In this document: in pieces, positions 46,529 to 54,913 of the stretch
How the letters are laid out: every line of letters begins with the position of its first letter
How positions within the stretch are numbered: position 1 is the first letter of the stretch
From: Campylobacter lari subsp. lari
GTDB taxonomy: Bacteria; Campylobacterota; Campylobacteria; Campylobacterales; Campylobacteraceae
Length of the DNA: 64,000 bases
Direction of reading: 5' to 3'
Assembly (NCBI RefSeq): GCF_013372185.1
Contig: NZ_CP053830.1
Location: 1,116,001-1,180,000, forward strand
Notes under the pieces: model-generated
Database searches by the model: none
Seen by the model: only the letters and a program-made list of their open reading frames with translations
Told to the model about the DNA's origin: nothing
Made by a program: the position numbers and the translations under genes

Positions 46529-47391
46529 TTAAAAATAGGCTCCAATATAGCGTCCAAATAATCTTTAACGCTAAACTCACACAAATCTTGCATTTTCTCC
46601 CCTACTCCTACATACAAAATAGGAAGCTCAAGCTCTCTTGCTATGCTAAATAAAGCCCCACCTTTTGCGGTTCCATCAAGCTTTGTAATTACCACACCAT
46701 CTAGCTTTACAAGTTCATTAAAAGCCTTAGCTTGTAAAATTCCAGCCACCCCTTGGGTTCCATCAAGAACAAGAATTTTTCTATGAGGAGCTCCTTGCAT
46801 GGCTTTGTTGCTTATACGGACAATTTTTTCAAGTTCATTAGCAAGATTTTTTTGATTTTGCAAGCGTCCTGCTGTATCTAAAATAACTCTGTCATAGTTT
46901 TTTGCCAAAGCTTTAGAAATAACATCATATGCAACTGCTGAAGGATCATGCCCTTGCGAAGTAGCTATGATATCCATGTCTAACTTTTGCGCCCATAATT
47001 TCAGCTGTTCGATTGCCCCTGCTCTAAAGGTATCGCAAGCTCCCAATATAACTTTTTCGCCATTTTCCTTATGCAAATGTGCCATTTTGGCAATACTTGT
47101 AGTTTTACCTACACCATTTACGCCTAAAACTAAATCCACAAAAGGCTTAGCATTAGCAAGTTCTGGCTTATCATAGATAAAATAAGTCCCCATAACGCGT
47201 TCTAAGTCAGCTTTTTTAACCTCATCACTTGGAGGAAGGTAATAAATAATTTCTTCAACTATCTCATATGCCACATCAGCTTCTAAAAGCATTTCTTCTA
47301 ACAAGTCTTTAGTAACAAGCTTATTAGAGGCCTTAACTAAATGAATACTTTCTAAGGTTTTTTTTAAACCATTTTTTAAAAATCCCAACAT
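46525..47391 (-). CDS. ftsY: signal recognition particle receptor FtsY
   Basis: FtsY docks SRP-bound ribosomes at the membrane for co-translational insertion. The 288-residue protein consists almost only of the NG domain: N helices at the start, G1 VLGVNGVGKTTSIAKMA (about 88-104), DTFRAGAIEQLKLWA, ILDTAGRLQNQKNL, and VITKLDGTAKGG. It lacks the long acidic A domain of E. coli FtsY, which is usual for Campylobacter and Helicobacter; a membrane-targeting N-terminal helix (MLGFLKNGLKKTLESI) remains. It overlaps the maf start by 4 nt and the lipoprotein stop by 1 nt. Confidence 0.96.
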   Translation of the reverse strand: MLGFLKNGLKKTLESIHLVKASNKLVTKDLLEEMLLEADVAYEIVEEIIYYLPPSDEVKKADLERVMGTYFIYDKPELANAKPFVDLVLGVNGVGKTTSIAKMAHLHKENGEKVILGACDTFRAGAIEQLKLWAQKLDMDIIATSQGHDPSAVAYDVISKALAKNYDRVILDTAGRLQNQKNLANELEKIVRISNKAMQGAPHRKILVLDGTQGVAGILQAKAFNELVKLDGVVITKLDGTAKGGALFSIARELELPILYVGVGEKMQDLCEFSVKDYLDAILEPIFK

Positions 47392-47936
47392 TACATTATC
47401 GCTTTTTGTATATCTATATCTAACATTTCTTCAGGAATTAACCCTAAATACTCTTTAATCTTCTCGCCTTTTGCATTAAACAAAACCATTGTTGGCACAG
47501 CACTAACACTTAGTATCTTAGAAAAAGCAAAATTGCTCTCTCCTATAGCTACTGGAAATTTCATTTTTTCATCTTCTATAAAAGTTAATATTTCTTGCTC
47601 CTTATTCTCTTCCAAAAAAAGCGCTATTACTTCAAACCTATCTTGATATTTTTTATTTAGATTGTTTAAATGTGGAATTTGAGCCTTACAAGGTGCACAC
47701 CAAGTCGTAAAAAAAACAAACAACTTAGCTTTAGCTGTATCATCAAAACTAAATTCTTGTTCATGATATTTCACATACATTTTTCTACCATCTAAAAATT
47801 TCAAAGTAAAATCAATATTTTCACTTTGAGTTAAACTTGCATTGTCTGTATTTTCAGTACTAGAATTTTCTTTATCACTAGAGCACGAAGTAAAAAATAT
47901 CATAATAAAAATTACTAAAAAAATTTTAAATTTCAA
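47391..47936 (-). CDS. thioredoxin-like (TlpA/ResA type) lipoprotein
   Basis: A 181-residue exported protein. The signal ends in a lipobox FFTSC with Cys18 as the lipidated residue. A Ser/Thr/Asn-rich linker follows, then a TlpA-like thioredoxin domain with the redox pair Cys80-Cys83 (TTWCAPCKAQ) and the cis-proline SAVPTMVLF. It probably reduces disulphides at the periplasmic face, for example during cytochrome c maturation. The start is TTG at 47936 with AAGGATAAGAC upstream. It leads a unit with ftsY and the Maf-like gene, though functions do not obviously connect. Confidence 0.88.
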   Translation of the reverse strand: MKFKIFLVIFIMIFFTSCSSDKENSSTENTDNASLTQSENIDFTLKFLDGRKMYVKYHEQEFSFDDTAKAKLFVFFTTWCAPCKAQIPHLNNLNKKYQDRFEVIALFLEENKEQEILTFIEDEKMKFPVAIGESNFAFSKILSVSAVPTMVLFNAKGEKIKEYLGLIPEEMLDIDIQKAIM

Positions 47937-48003
47937 GTCTTATCCTTATGATTTTTTAAGCTTAAAAGTATAACATAAAAAGTTAAAAACTTTAAGGAAA
48001 GCC

Positions 48004-48633
48004 TTGATAAAAAACAATTTTAGAATAAAACAAAAATCCAAAATGCATTTAAAATTAAAATATCAATACAAAAGGGATTTTTTGGTTTTTCAAGAAATAA
48101 AGAAAATTTTAAATTTATACAAAAATTGTAAAAATATCCTTATATATATCCCTTTAAAATATGAAATCAATCTTTATAAATTCAGGCATTTTCTAACAAA
48201 AAAATATCAAATTTTCGTTCCATTTATGCAAGATAAAAGTTTAAAGGTAGTAAAATTAAGATTAGCTCTTGAAAAAAAGAGCTTTGGGGTATATGAGCCA
48301 AAAGATTCTTTTTTGCAAACTCGCATTGATGTTGCGATTATCCCTGTAATAGGCGTAGATGCAAAGTTAGGAAGAATCGGTCATGGTCAGGGTTTTTACG
48401 ATAGGTTTTTTGAAAGCATTTCTTATAAAAAACCTTTGGTTATTTTTACGCAGATGATAGATGCAAAATCTGATCAATTTTTTAGCCAAGATCATGATAT
48501 AAAAGGAAATTTTTATATAAACCCTTATAAAAAATATTTTAGGAAAGTTAAAAACAATGATAGAAATATTAGTCGCATTAATAGCCGTTTTTATAGGCGG
48601 AGGGATTGGGTATGTAGTCGCCAAAAAGATTAA
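48004..48633 (+). CDS. 5-formyltetrahydrofolate cyclo-ligase family protein
   Basis: The 209-residue protein matches the 5-FTHF cyclo-ligase (YgfA/MTHFS) family, which converts 5-formyl- to 5,10-methenyl-tetrahydrofolate with ATP. The C-terminal signature is clear: IIPVIGVDAKLGRIGHGQGFYDRFF (about 114-138) covers the phosphate and folate sites. The N-terminus (FRIKQKSKMHLKLKYQYKRD) is basic and less conserved than usual. It starts with TTG preceded by AAGGAAAGCC. Its last 77 nt overlap the start of rny in another frame, so the C-terminal tail (about 24 residues) is constrained by or accidental to that overlap. Confidence 0.82.
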   Translation: MIKNNFRIKQKSKMHLKLKYQYKRDFLVFQEIKKILNLYKNCKNILIYIPLKYEINLYKFRHFLTKKYQIFVPFMQDKSLKVVKLRLALEKKSFGVYEPKDSFLQTRIDVAIIPVIGVDAKLGRIGHGQGFYDRFFESISYKKPLVIFTQMIDAKSDQFFSQDHDIKGNFYINPYKKYFRKVKNNDRNISRINSRFYRRRDWVCSRQKD

Positions 48634-50110
48634 TGATGCAAATTTCAATATCTTTTTAGAGCAAGCAAAAGCAAAAGCAAAAGCCATTGAATACGAAGCT
48701 GAACTAACACTTAAAGATGCTAAAAATTCAGTTGCTGAAGCTGAATTTACAGCAAAGAAAAAATTTGATGACAAAATTCAAAAACTGCAAAAAGAGCATT
48801 CTATTAAGCTAGAAGAGCTTAATAAAAAAGAACAAAACCTTCATTATCAAGAAAAACTTCATGAGGAAAACAAAAACAAATTAGCAAAAGAGCAACAAAC
48901 TATAAAAGCCTTACATGAGGAAAATGAAAATTTAAAACAAAATTATGAAACAAAGCTTAGTGAGGTGTTAAAAATTCTTGAACATTCAGCTGGTCTTACA
49001 CAAGAAGAAGCAAAAAATATAGTTTTACAAAAAGTAGAAGAAAACTCAAGAGCTGAGATTGCTCATATTGTTAGAAAATACGAAGAAGAAGCTAGAAATG
49101 AAGCCAAAAGAAAGGCTAATTTTATCTTAGCGCAAGCTACTTCAAGATTTGCAGGGGAATTTGCTGCTGAGAGATTAATCAATGTAGTAAATATCAAAAA
49201 TGATGAACTAAAAGGTCGTATTATAGGCAAAGAGGGAAGAAATGTTAAAACCTTAGAAATGGTTTTGGGTGTTGATATTATCATCGATGATACACCTGGA
49301 GCAATTATAGTGAGTTGTTTTAATCTTTATAGGCGTGCCATTGCTACAAAGGTAATAGAACTTTTGGTTGAAGATGGAAGAATCCAACCTGCAAAAATAG
49401 AAGAAATTCATGAAAAAGTTTGTAAAGAATTTGAAGATAATATCTTAGAAGAAGGTCAAACTATAGTAATGGATTTAGGACTTAATAATATCCATCCTGA
49501 AATTGTAAAATTAATAGGAAAATTAAGATATAGAGCAAGTTATGGCCAGAATGCATTAGCGCATTCTTTAGAAGTGGCACATTTAGCTGGAATCATAGCA
49601 GCTGAGTGCGGCGGGGATGAAAAATTAGCAAGAAGAGCTGGAATTTTACACGATATAGGCAAGGCTTTAACGCATGAATTTGAAGGATCGCATGTAGATT
49701 TAGGAGCCGAACTTTGCAAAAGATATAAAGAACATCCTGTTGTGATTAATGCTATTTATGCTCATCATGGGCATGAAGAAGCATTTAGCATAGAATCAGC
49801 CGCAGTTTGTACAGCAGATACGCTAAGTGCAGCCAGACCTGGTGCAAGACGCGAAGTTTTAGAAGCCTTCTTAAAAAGAGTGAGTGAACTTGAAGATATA
49901 GCAAAAAGCAAAGAAGGGGTTAAAAAAGCATATGCAATTAATGCTGGTAGAGAAATTAGAGTTATTGTTAATGCAAAATTAGTTAATGATGATGAATCAG
50001 TGCTTTTGGCTAAAGAAATAGCTGAGGAAATTCAAGAAAAAGTTCAATACCCTGGCGAAATAAAAGTCAATGTCATCAGAGAGCTTAGAGCTATTGATTT
50101 TGCAAGATAA
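48557..50110 (+). CDS. rny: ribonuclease Y
   Basis: RNase Y is a membrane-anchored endoribonuclease starting mRNA decay. The 517-residue protein has an N-terminal membrane helix (IEILVALIAVFIGGGIGYVV), a long coiled coil (about 35-160), a KH RNA-binding domain with GRIIGKEGRNVKTLE (about 215-229), and the HD domain with LHDIGKALTHE (about 367) and NAIYAHHGHEEA. All domains are intact. It begins inside the preceding gene and is followed after 8 nt by dedA, suggesting one transcript through comEC. Confidence 0.96.
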   Translation: MIEILVALIAVFIGGGIGYVVAKKINDANFNIFLEQAKAKAKAIEYEAELTLKDAKNSVAEAEFTAKKKFDDKIQKLQKEHSIKLEELNKKEQNLHYQEKLHEENKNKLAKEQQTIKALHEENENLKQNYETKLSEVLKILEHSAGLTQEEAKNIVLQKVEENSRAEIAHIVRKYEEEARNEAKRKANFILAQATSRFAGEFAAERLINVVNIKNDELKGRIIGKEGRNVKTLEMVLGVDIIIDDTPGAIIVSCFNLYRRAIATKVIELLVEDGRIQPAKIEEIHEKVCKEFEDNILEEGQTIVMDLGLNNIHPEIVKLIGKLRYRASYGQNALAHSLEVAHLAGIIAAECGGDEKLARRAGILHDIGKALTHEFEGSHVDLGAELCKRYKEHPVVINAIYAHHGHEEAFSIESAAVCTADTLSAARPGARREVLEAFLKRVSELEDIAKSKEGVKKAYAINAGREIRVIVNAKLVNDDESVLLAKEIAEEIQEKVQYPGEIKVNVIRELRAIDFAR

Positions 50111-50118
50111 GGTTTTTC

Positions 50119-50682
50119 ATGCAAGAAATGATAGATAATCTAAGTACTTATGGGTATTTGATTTTATTTTTTTATTCTTTTGGTGGTGGTATGGTTGCTA
50201 TACTTGCTGCAGGAGTGCTTTGTGCAAGTTCTACTAAACTTGATTTACATTTATGTATATTTTTAGCCTTTTTGGCTAATACTATAGGTTCAACCTTGTT
50301 GTTTATCTTGGGAAAATACTATAAAAAAGACATAATGCCTTATTTTAAAAATCATAGAAGAAAAATCGCTCTTGCTATGATGAAAATCAAAAAATATGGT
50401 GATTTGCTTTTAGTGGTGCAAAAATTTATTTATGGAGTAAAAACTATAGTACCTATAGCAGCAGGTCTTTGTAAATTTAGCTTTGTAAGATTTTTTATCA
50501 TCAATACCTTAGCTAGTTTGATTTGGGCTGTTGTTTTAGGTTATGCTGGTTTTATTTTTGGAAATACCCTAAAAGAAGCTTTTGAAGTATTTACCAATTA
50601 TCCTTACATAGCTCCTGTTTTTATAATCACTTTAATTTTTATTATATGGTTATATTTATCACGCTTTTCTAAGAAAAAATGA
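50119..50682 (+). CDS. DedA-family membrane protein
   Basis: A 187-residue DedA (SNARE-associated) family protein with five hydrophobic segments. GGGMVAILAAGVLC near 23-36 and the downstream KFIYGVKTIVPIAAGLCKFSFVRFF block, with the conserved Arg-free variant of the F..R(F/Y)xxG motif, identify the family. DedA proteins recycle undecaprenyl phosphate or other lipids across the membrane. The stop overlaps the comEC start by 4 nt (ATGA). Confidence 0.88.
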   Translation: MQEMIDNLSTYGYLILFFYSFGGGMVAILAAGVLCASSTKLDLHLCIFLAFLANTIGSTLLFILGKYYKKDIMPYFKNHRRKIALAMMKIKKYGDLLLVVQKFIYGVKTIVPIAAGLCKFSFVRFFIINTLASLIWAVVLGYAGFIFGNTLKEAFEVFTNYPYIAPVFIITLIFIIWLYLSRFSKKK

Positions 50683-51935
50683 ATTTAAAATTCTCTATAA
50701 AAGAAACCTATAGAGAATTTTTTATTTTATTTTTATGTTTTTTAGCAATTTTTACTTTAAATATCATTTATGAATATAAAAAATATCAAAATTTTAAACT
50801 TACTAAGCATTTATTACTTAAAGATAACATCGTTTTATCTTCTTATGAAAAAACTAATAAAAAAGGTAAAAAATATCAAGTTTTAAAACTCAAAAATTCT
50901 GATTTTATTTTTTACACCACTAGCTTTAAAGATCTAAATTTAAGTAAAAATGATGTGATAAATCTTAGAATTATCACTAAAAATATTAACTTTAAAGATT
51001 ATCTTAGTAAAAGCTTTTATGCGCCAAGTTATGATTTTAACAAAACCAAAACACAAAAAGAAAATACCTTAATAAAATATTTTTTAAATCAACATCATAA
51101 TGAAAAAGTCAAAGAATTTTATGGGGCTTTATTTTTTGCAAAAAATGTATCAAGTGAACTTAGAAATGATGTAAATTTTTACAATATTGCACATTTAATT
51201 GCTATTAGCGGATATCATTTAGGCTTGTTGTTTAGCTTTTGCTTTTTGATTTTTGCTCCTTTATACGCTTTTTTTCATAAACGATATTTTCCTTATAGAA
51301 GTTTAAAATTTGATATTAGTATTTTTGCTTTCTTGCTTTTAATTTTTTATATATTTTTAATAGATTTTAGCCCTTCTTATACAAGAGCTTTATTAATGAG
51401 TCTTTTTGCTTTTTATTTATTTAGTAAAAATATTAAAATACTCAGTTTTAAATTTTTATTTTTAAGTATAGCATTTTGCATTAGCATTTTTCCAAAACTT
51501 CTTTTTAGTGTTGGGTTTTTATTTTCTATTTTGGGAGTTTTTTATATTTATTTATATCTTCATCATTTTAAAGATCAATTTTCAAATTTTACTCATGTTT
51601 TTTTGCTAAATATCTGGACTTTTTTAGCAATGATCATCCCTGTCTTATACTTTTTTCCTCTACTTAGCTTTCAGCAATTTTTAGCTATACCTTTAAGCTT
51701 AGCCTTTGTGATATTTTATCCTTTGGTTTTAATCTTGCATATTTTTTCTTATGGAAATTTATTAGATTTATATTTAATGCATTTTTTTGAGTTTAAAATG
51801 CATGCAATTAATCTATCAATACCTTTTGTGTTTTATTGTATTTATTTAATTTTATCCTTAATCGCTATATTTAATAAATACTTAGCTCTTTTTGTAGTTT
51901 CTCTTGGGCTTATTCCCTTTATTTTCTTGATTTAA
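50679..51935 (+). CDS. comEC: ComEC/Rec2-family DNA-uptake channel protein
   Basis: A 418-residue polytopic protein. The family signature NIAHLIAISGYHLGLLFSF (about 165-183) marks the Competence domain of ComEC, the inner-membrane channel for single-stranded DNA in natural transformation. About ten hydrophobic segments are visible. The N-terminal OB-like domain is short, and the C-terminal metallo-beta-lactamase-like nuclease domain of longer ComEC proteins is absent, as seen in other Campylobacter homologues. Its 3' end overlaps the convergent yihY gene by 54 nt. Confidence 0.85.
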   Translation: MNLKFSIKETYREFFILFLCFLAIFTLNIIYEYKKYQNFKLTKHLLLKDNIVLSSYEKTNKKGKKYQVLKLKNSDFIFYTTSFKDLNLSKNDVINLRIITKNINFKDYLSKSFYAPSYDFNKTKTQKENTLIKYFLNQHHNEKVKEFYGALFFAKNVSSELRNDVNFYNIAHLIAISGYHLGLLFSFCFLIFAPLYAFFHKRYFPYRSLKFDISIFAFLLLIFYIFLIDFSPSYTRALLMSLFAFYLFSKNIKILSFKFLFLSIAFCISIFPKLLFSVGFLFSILGVFYIYLYLHHFKDQFSNFTHVFLLNIWTFLAMIIPVLYFFPLLSFQQFLAIPLSLAFVIFYPLVLILHIFSYGNLLDLYLMHFFEFKMHAINLSIPFVFYCIYLILSLIAIFNKYLALFVVSLGLIPFIFLI

Positions 51936-52694
51936 AAGCAAATAAGCCTTTAATCCCAAAAGATAAATAATCCAAGAAATATAAATCCACAAAAAGAAAA
52001 ATAATATTACAGAAAAAGAACCATATACATTTAAATAAGTTTTATTATATACAGCATAATACACAAAAATCATCTTAGAAATATACCAAATTACAGAAGC
52101 ACCAAAAGAACTAATAAGTAAGGCTTTTAAATCACCTTTTTTGCTTACTGAACTTGAATAAGATACAAAAAACAATGCCCATATAATCACATAAGGTAAA
52201 ATTTCAAAAAAATTTAAAGCAATATTAAAATCATCTAAGGTTTTTTGTATAAAACCTGAAATATAAAAACTCACACCAAGTCCAAGTGGAGTTAAAGTTG
52301 CTAGCGTCCAATAAGAACTTATACTATGCCAAAGATTTTTAGAATCTTCTTCTAAAAGCTTATTAATCACATAATCATAACCTGAAAAAAAAGCCAAAGA
52401 AGTCAAGGCCATAGCTAAAAGTCCTATAAGTCCTAAATTTACGCTGTTTTTTAAAAAGGTATTGATGTATTGTATGATTAATTCTTGTTGAGTTGGGATT
52501 AAAAAAGTAAAAATTAAATTTTTAATTCTTTCTTGATACATTTCAAAACTTGGAATTTGAGTAAAAACCCAAAAACACAAAAACAAAAGTGGTATTAAAG
52601 ATAAGATAGTATAAAAACTCAAAGCCGCAGCATAATTTAAAATTTCTTTATCTCTTAAAGCTAAAAGAATTTTAAATAAGTTTTTAAAACTCAT
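51882..52694 (-). CDS. YihY/BrkB (UPF0761) membrane protein
   Basis: A 270-residue polytopic membrane protein. NYAAALSFYTILSLIPLLFLCF near the start and the late YGSFSVILFFFLWIYISWIIYLLG are the YihY/virulence-factor-BrkB family marks; it was once misnamed RNase BN. About six membrane helices. I start at ATG 52694, with GGGA five nt upstream, overlapping the glcD stop (TGATG); a TTG one codon earlier is too close to the ribosome site. Transport substrate is not known. Confidence 0.85.
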   Translation of the reverse strand: MSFKNLFKILLALRDKEILNYAAALSFYTILSLIPLLFLCFWVFTQIPSFEMYQERIKNLIFTFLIPTQQELIIQYINTFLKNSVNLGLIGLLAMALTSLAFFSGYDYVINKLLEEDSKNLWHSISSYWTLATLTPLGLGVSFYISGFIQKTLDDFNIALNFFEILPYVIIWALFFVSYSSSVSKKGDLKALLISSFGASVIWYISKMIFVYYAVYNKTYLNVYGSFSVILFFFLWIYISWIIYLLGLKAYLLLNQENKGNKPKRNYKKS

Positions 52695-54076
52695 CAAAGT
52701 CCCATTTTGAAAGGATTGAGTATATTATTTGGATCAAATGCTTTTTTGATATTTCTCATTAAGTCCATTTCAGCTTCGCTAAAAGCAAGTTTCATAAAAG
52801 GAGCTTTTGAAATGCCTATGCCATGCTCTCCGCTTAAAGTCCCACCTAAAGAGACTGTAAGCTTAAACACCTCTTCCACAGCCTCGTAACCCTTTTTAAC
52901 TAATTCAGGATTGTTTTTATCACTGACCATTACATTAGTATGCACATTCCCATCACCAGTATGACCAAAACAAGGGATTTTAAAACCATATTTCTTAGAA
53001 ATTTCAGCTATGCCTTTTAAAAGCTCAGGCAGTTTTGAACGCGGTACTGTAATATCTTCATTAAGTTTTAAATTTCCATACATTGCTATACTTTGAGAAC
53101 AATTTCTTCTAGCAAACCAAATATCAGCTGCTTCTTGTTCATCTTTTGCTATTTTAAACTCTCTTACACCAGATTCATAAAAACTCTCTTGCAAGATTTT
53201 TAAATCTGCTTCAATAGCTTCTTCTACATTACCATCTACATCAGCGATTAAAATCGCACCCGCGTCTATAGGTAAGCCTTTTTGGAATTTTTGCTCTAAT
53301 GCTTGTATGCTTAATTGATCTAAAAATTCCATAGATACAGGGGTTACACCTTTAGCTAAAGTTTTATAAACTGCATTCATCGCCTCATCAATGCTGTTAA
53401 AAATCCCCATAGCTGTCTTTTTAAACTTTGGTAAAGCAACTAGTTTTAAAGTAATCTCACTAAGTACAGCCAAAGATCCCTCGCTTGCTATTAAAATTCC
53501 AGCTAGGTTATAACCCGCTACATCTTTTATGGTTTTTTTACCCGCTCTAATGATTTCTCCATTAGGCAAAACAGCTCTTAGAGCCATTACATAATCTTTA
53601 GTAATGCCATATTTTGCAGCCCTCATGCCCCCTGCATTTTCACTTACATTTCCCCCCAAAGAAGAATACTCCATACTAGCAGGATCAGGCGGATAAAATA
53701 AGCCATATTCTTTTACTTTTTCTTGTAAAGCCACATTTATCACACCAGGCTGCACTACTGCGACTAAATTTTCAAGATCAATTTCTAAAATTTTATTCAT
53801 ATGTTTTTCAAAGCTTAGCACCACTCCGCCATTAATAGCTAAGCTTCCACCAGTAAATCCACTACCTGAGCCCCTAGGAATGACGATGATTTTATTTTCA
53901 TTGCAGTATTTTAGAATTTGACTAATATCATTTTCATCTCTTGGAAAAAGCACTCCATCAGGCAAATAATGCTTTTTAGTAGCATCATAACTATATGCTC
54001 TTTTGTGAATGGGATCAAAATGCGCATTTTCAACCCCTAAAAGATCTTGAAAAAATTTTTGATGAATTTCTTGCAT
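52694..54076 (-). CDS. glcD: FAD-linked oxidase, GlcD/D-lactate dehydrogenase type
   Basis: A 460-residue FAD-PCMH type flavoenzyme. The FAD-binding part has VIPRGSGSGFTGGSL (about 60-74), GGNVSENAGGMRAAKYG and DVAGYNLAGIL. The C-terminal substrate part has CFGHTGDGNVHTNV (about 370) and TLSGEHGIGISKA (about 415), whose histidines take part in catalysis. The family oxidises 2-hydroxy acids such as glycolate or D-lactate. No GlcE/GlcF-like iron-sulphur subunit is adjacent, so substrate and electron acceptor are open. It overlaps the PgbA-type gene by 1 nt (TAATG), the same order as Helicobacter HP0509-HP0508. Confidence 0.9.
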   Translation of the reverse strand: MQEIHQKFFQDLLGVENAHFDPIHKRAYSYDATKKHYLPDGVLFPRDENDISQILKYCNENKIIVIPRGSGSGFTGGSLAINGGVVLSFEKHMNKILEIDLENLVAVVQPGVINVALQEKVKEYGLFYPPDPASMEYSSLGGNVSENAGGMRAAKYGITKDYVMALRAVLPNGEIIRAGKKTIKDVAGYNLAGILIASEGSLAVLSEITLKLVALPKFKKTAMGIFNSIDEAMNAVYKTLAKGVTPVSMEFLDQLSIQALEQKFQKGLPIDAGAILIADVDGNVEEAIEADLKILQESFYESGVREFKIAKDEQEAADIWFARRNCSQSIAMYGNLKLNEDITVPRSKLPELLKGIAEISKKYGFKIPCFGHTGDGNVHTNVMVSDKNNPELVKKGYEAVEEVFKLTVSLGGTLSGEHGIGISKAPFMKLAFSEAEMDLMRNIKKAFDPNNILNPFKMGL

Positions 54077-54795
54077 TATTTTTCTCTAGTTAAGCTAATT
54101 AATTTTTCATAATATACATAATAATTTCCAATAGCCTCATCATTTAAGCTAAAAATATCACTTTTATAACCTGTAATTCTTGAATAAAATGGAACCTGTA
54201 AACTTTGAGCTTGCGGTATGTTAAATTCTTTTATCTTGCCAAAGTCTTGACAATCAACTATCTCAGCTTTATTTTCTAAAGCTACTACTAAAAGCCCAAC
54301 GGCATTTTTTGAACAAAAAGATCTAAAATCTGATCTTCTTGGGGTTTGGCGGTATTCTTGTATCATATGTGCGCCAAATAAATCAGGATGTAAAAAATAA
54401 AGTCCATTTAATTTTTGTGCTATAAAATCATACACATTTTTATCAGGAGCTATAATCAAAGCTCTATCGTATAAATAATTTAAAACTATTTTATCCCCTA
54501 CTTGTGGTAATACATTTGGTAAAGGCATGGCATCTTGAGCTAGCATATCAAAAACTTTAAATTGTAATTTAACTAAACCATCTTCACGCCCTATCACACT
54601 AGCTCTTGCAATGATAGATTTTTGTGTATCAATTTCATGTACAACTATACCACTTGAGTGCAATAAAATCCTAGGATCATCTTTTATATAACCATAAATA
54701 TCATCTACTTTTTCAAGTTTTGTTTGTATTAAATCAAAATTTTTAGCTTGCAAAAATGCTAAAAAACAACAAAGTATTAAGATAATTCTTGACAA
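54076..54795 (-). CDS. exported PgbA-type (plasminogen-binding protein N-terminal domain) protein
   Basis: A 239-residue exported protein with signal SRIILILCCFLAFLQA. The middle resembles the N-terminal domain of Helicobacter PgbA: GIVVHEIDTQKSIIARASVI, LPQVGDKIVLNYLYDRALIIAP, and the ending VPFYSRITGYKS..NYYVYYEKLI. The Helicobacter proteins have a long Lys-rich C-terminal tail that binds plasminogen; that tail is absent here, so plasminogen binding is not to be assumed. Neighbouring glcD and the M23 peptidase keep the Helicobacter gene order. A TATAAT -10 on this strand lies in the divergent gap. Confidence 0.7.
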   Translation of the reverse strand: MSRIILILCCFLAFLQAKNFDLIQTKLEKVDDIYGYIKDDPRILLHSSGIVVHEIDTQKSIIARASVIGREDGLVKLQFKVFDMLAQDAMPLPNVLPQVGDKIVLNYLYDRALIIAPDKNVYDFIAQKLNGLYFLHPDLFGAHMIQEYRQTPRRSDFRSFCSKNAVGLLVVALENKAEIVDCQDFGKIKEFNIPQAQSLQVPFYSRITGYKSDIFSLNDEAIGNYYVYYEKLISLTREK

Positions 54796-54842
54796 TTTAT
54801 ACTCCTTAAAAAAGTGTAAAAAATAAATTATATTGTTTTTTC

Positions 54843-54858
54843 CTTACAAAATTGTAAG
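54843..54858. repeat. small inverted repeat in the pgbA-hdpA divergent promoter region
   Basis: CTTACAA and TTGTAAG face each other across 2 nt in the 118-nt gap between the divergent genes. Its dyad form and position suggest an operator; no regulator can be named. A chance palindrome in AT-rich DNA is possible. Confidence 0.35.
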
Positions 54859-54913
54859 AAAAATTAAGTAAAATACAAATTTATGTTTAAATTTTAGAAG
54901 GCTTTGGGTTATC

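Noticed and set aside
48367-48774. 135-codon minus-strand frame across the cyclo-ligase/rny junction
   Set aside because: Both plus-strand genes have clear motifs here. The antisense product is Ala/Ser/Phe-rich, as expected from the reverse complement of a Lys/Glu/Ala coiled coil.
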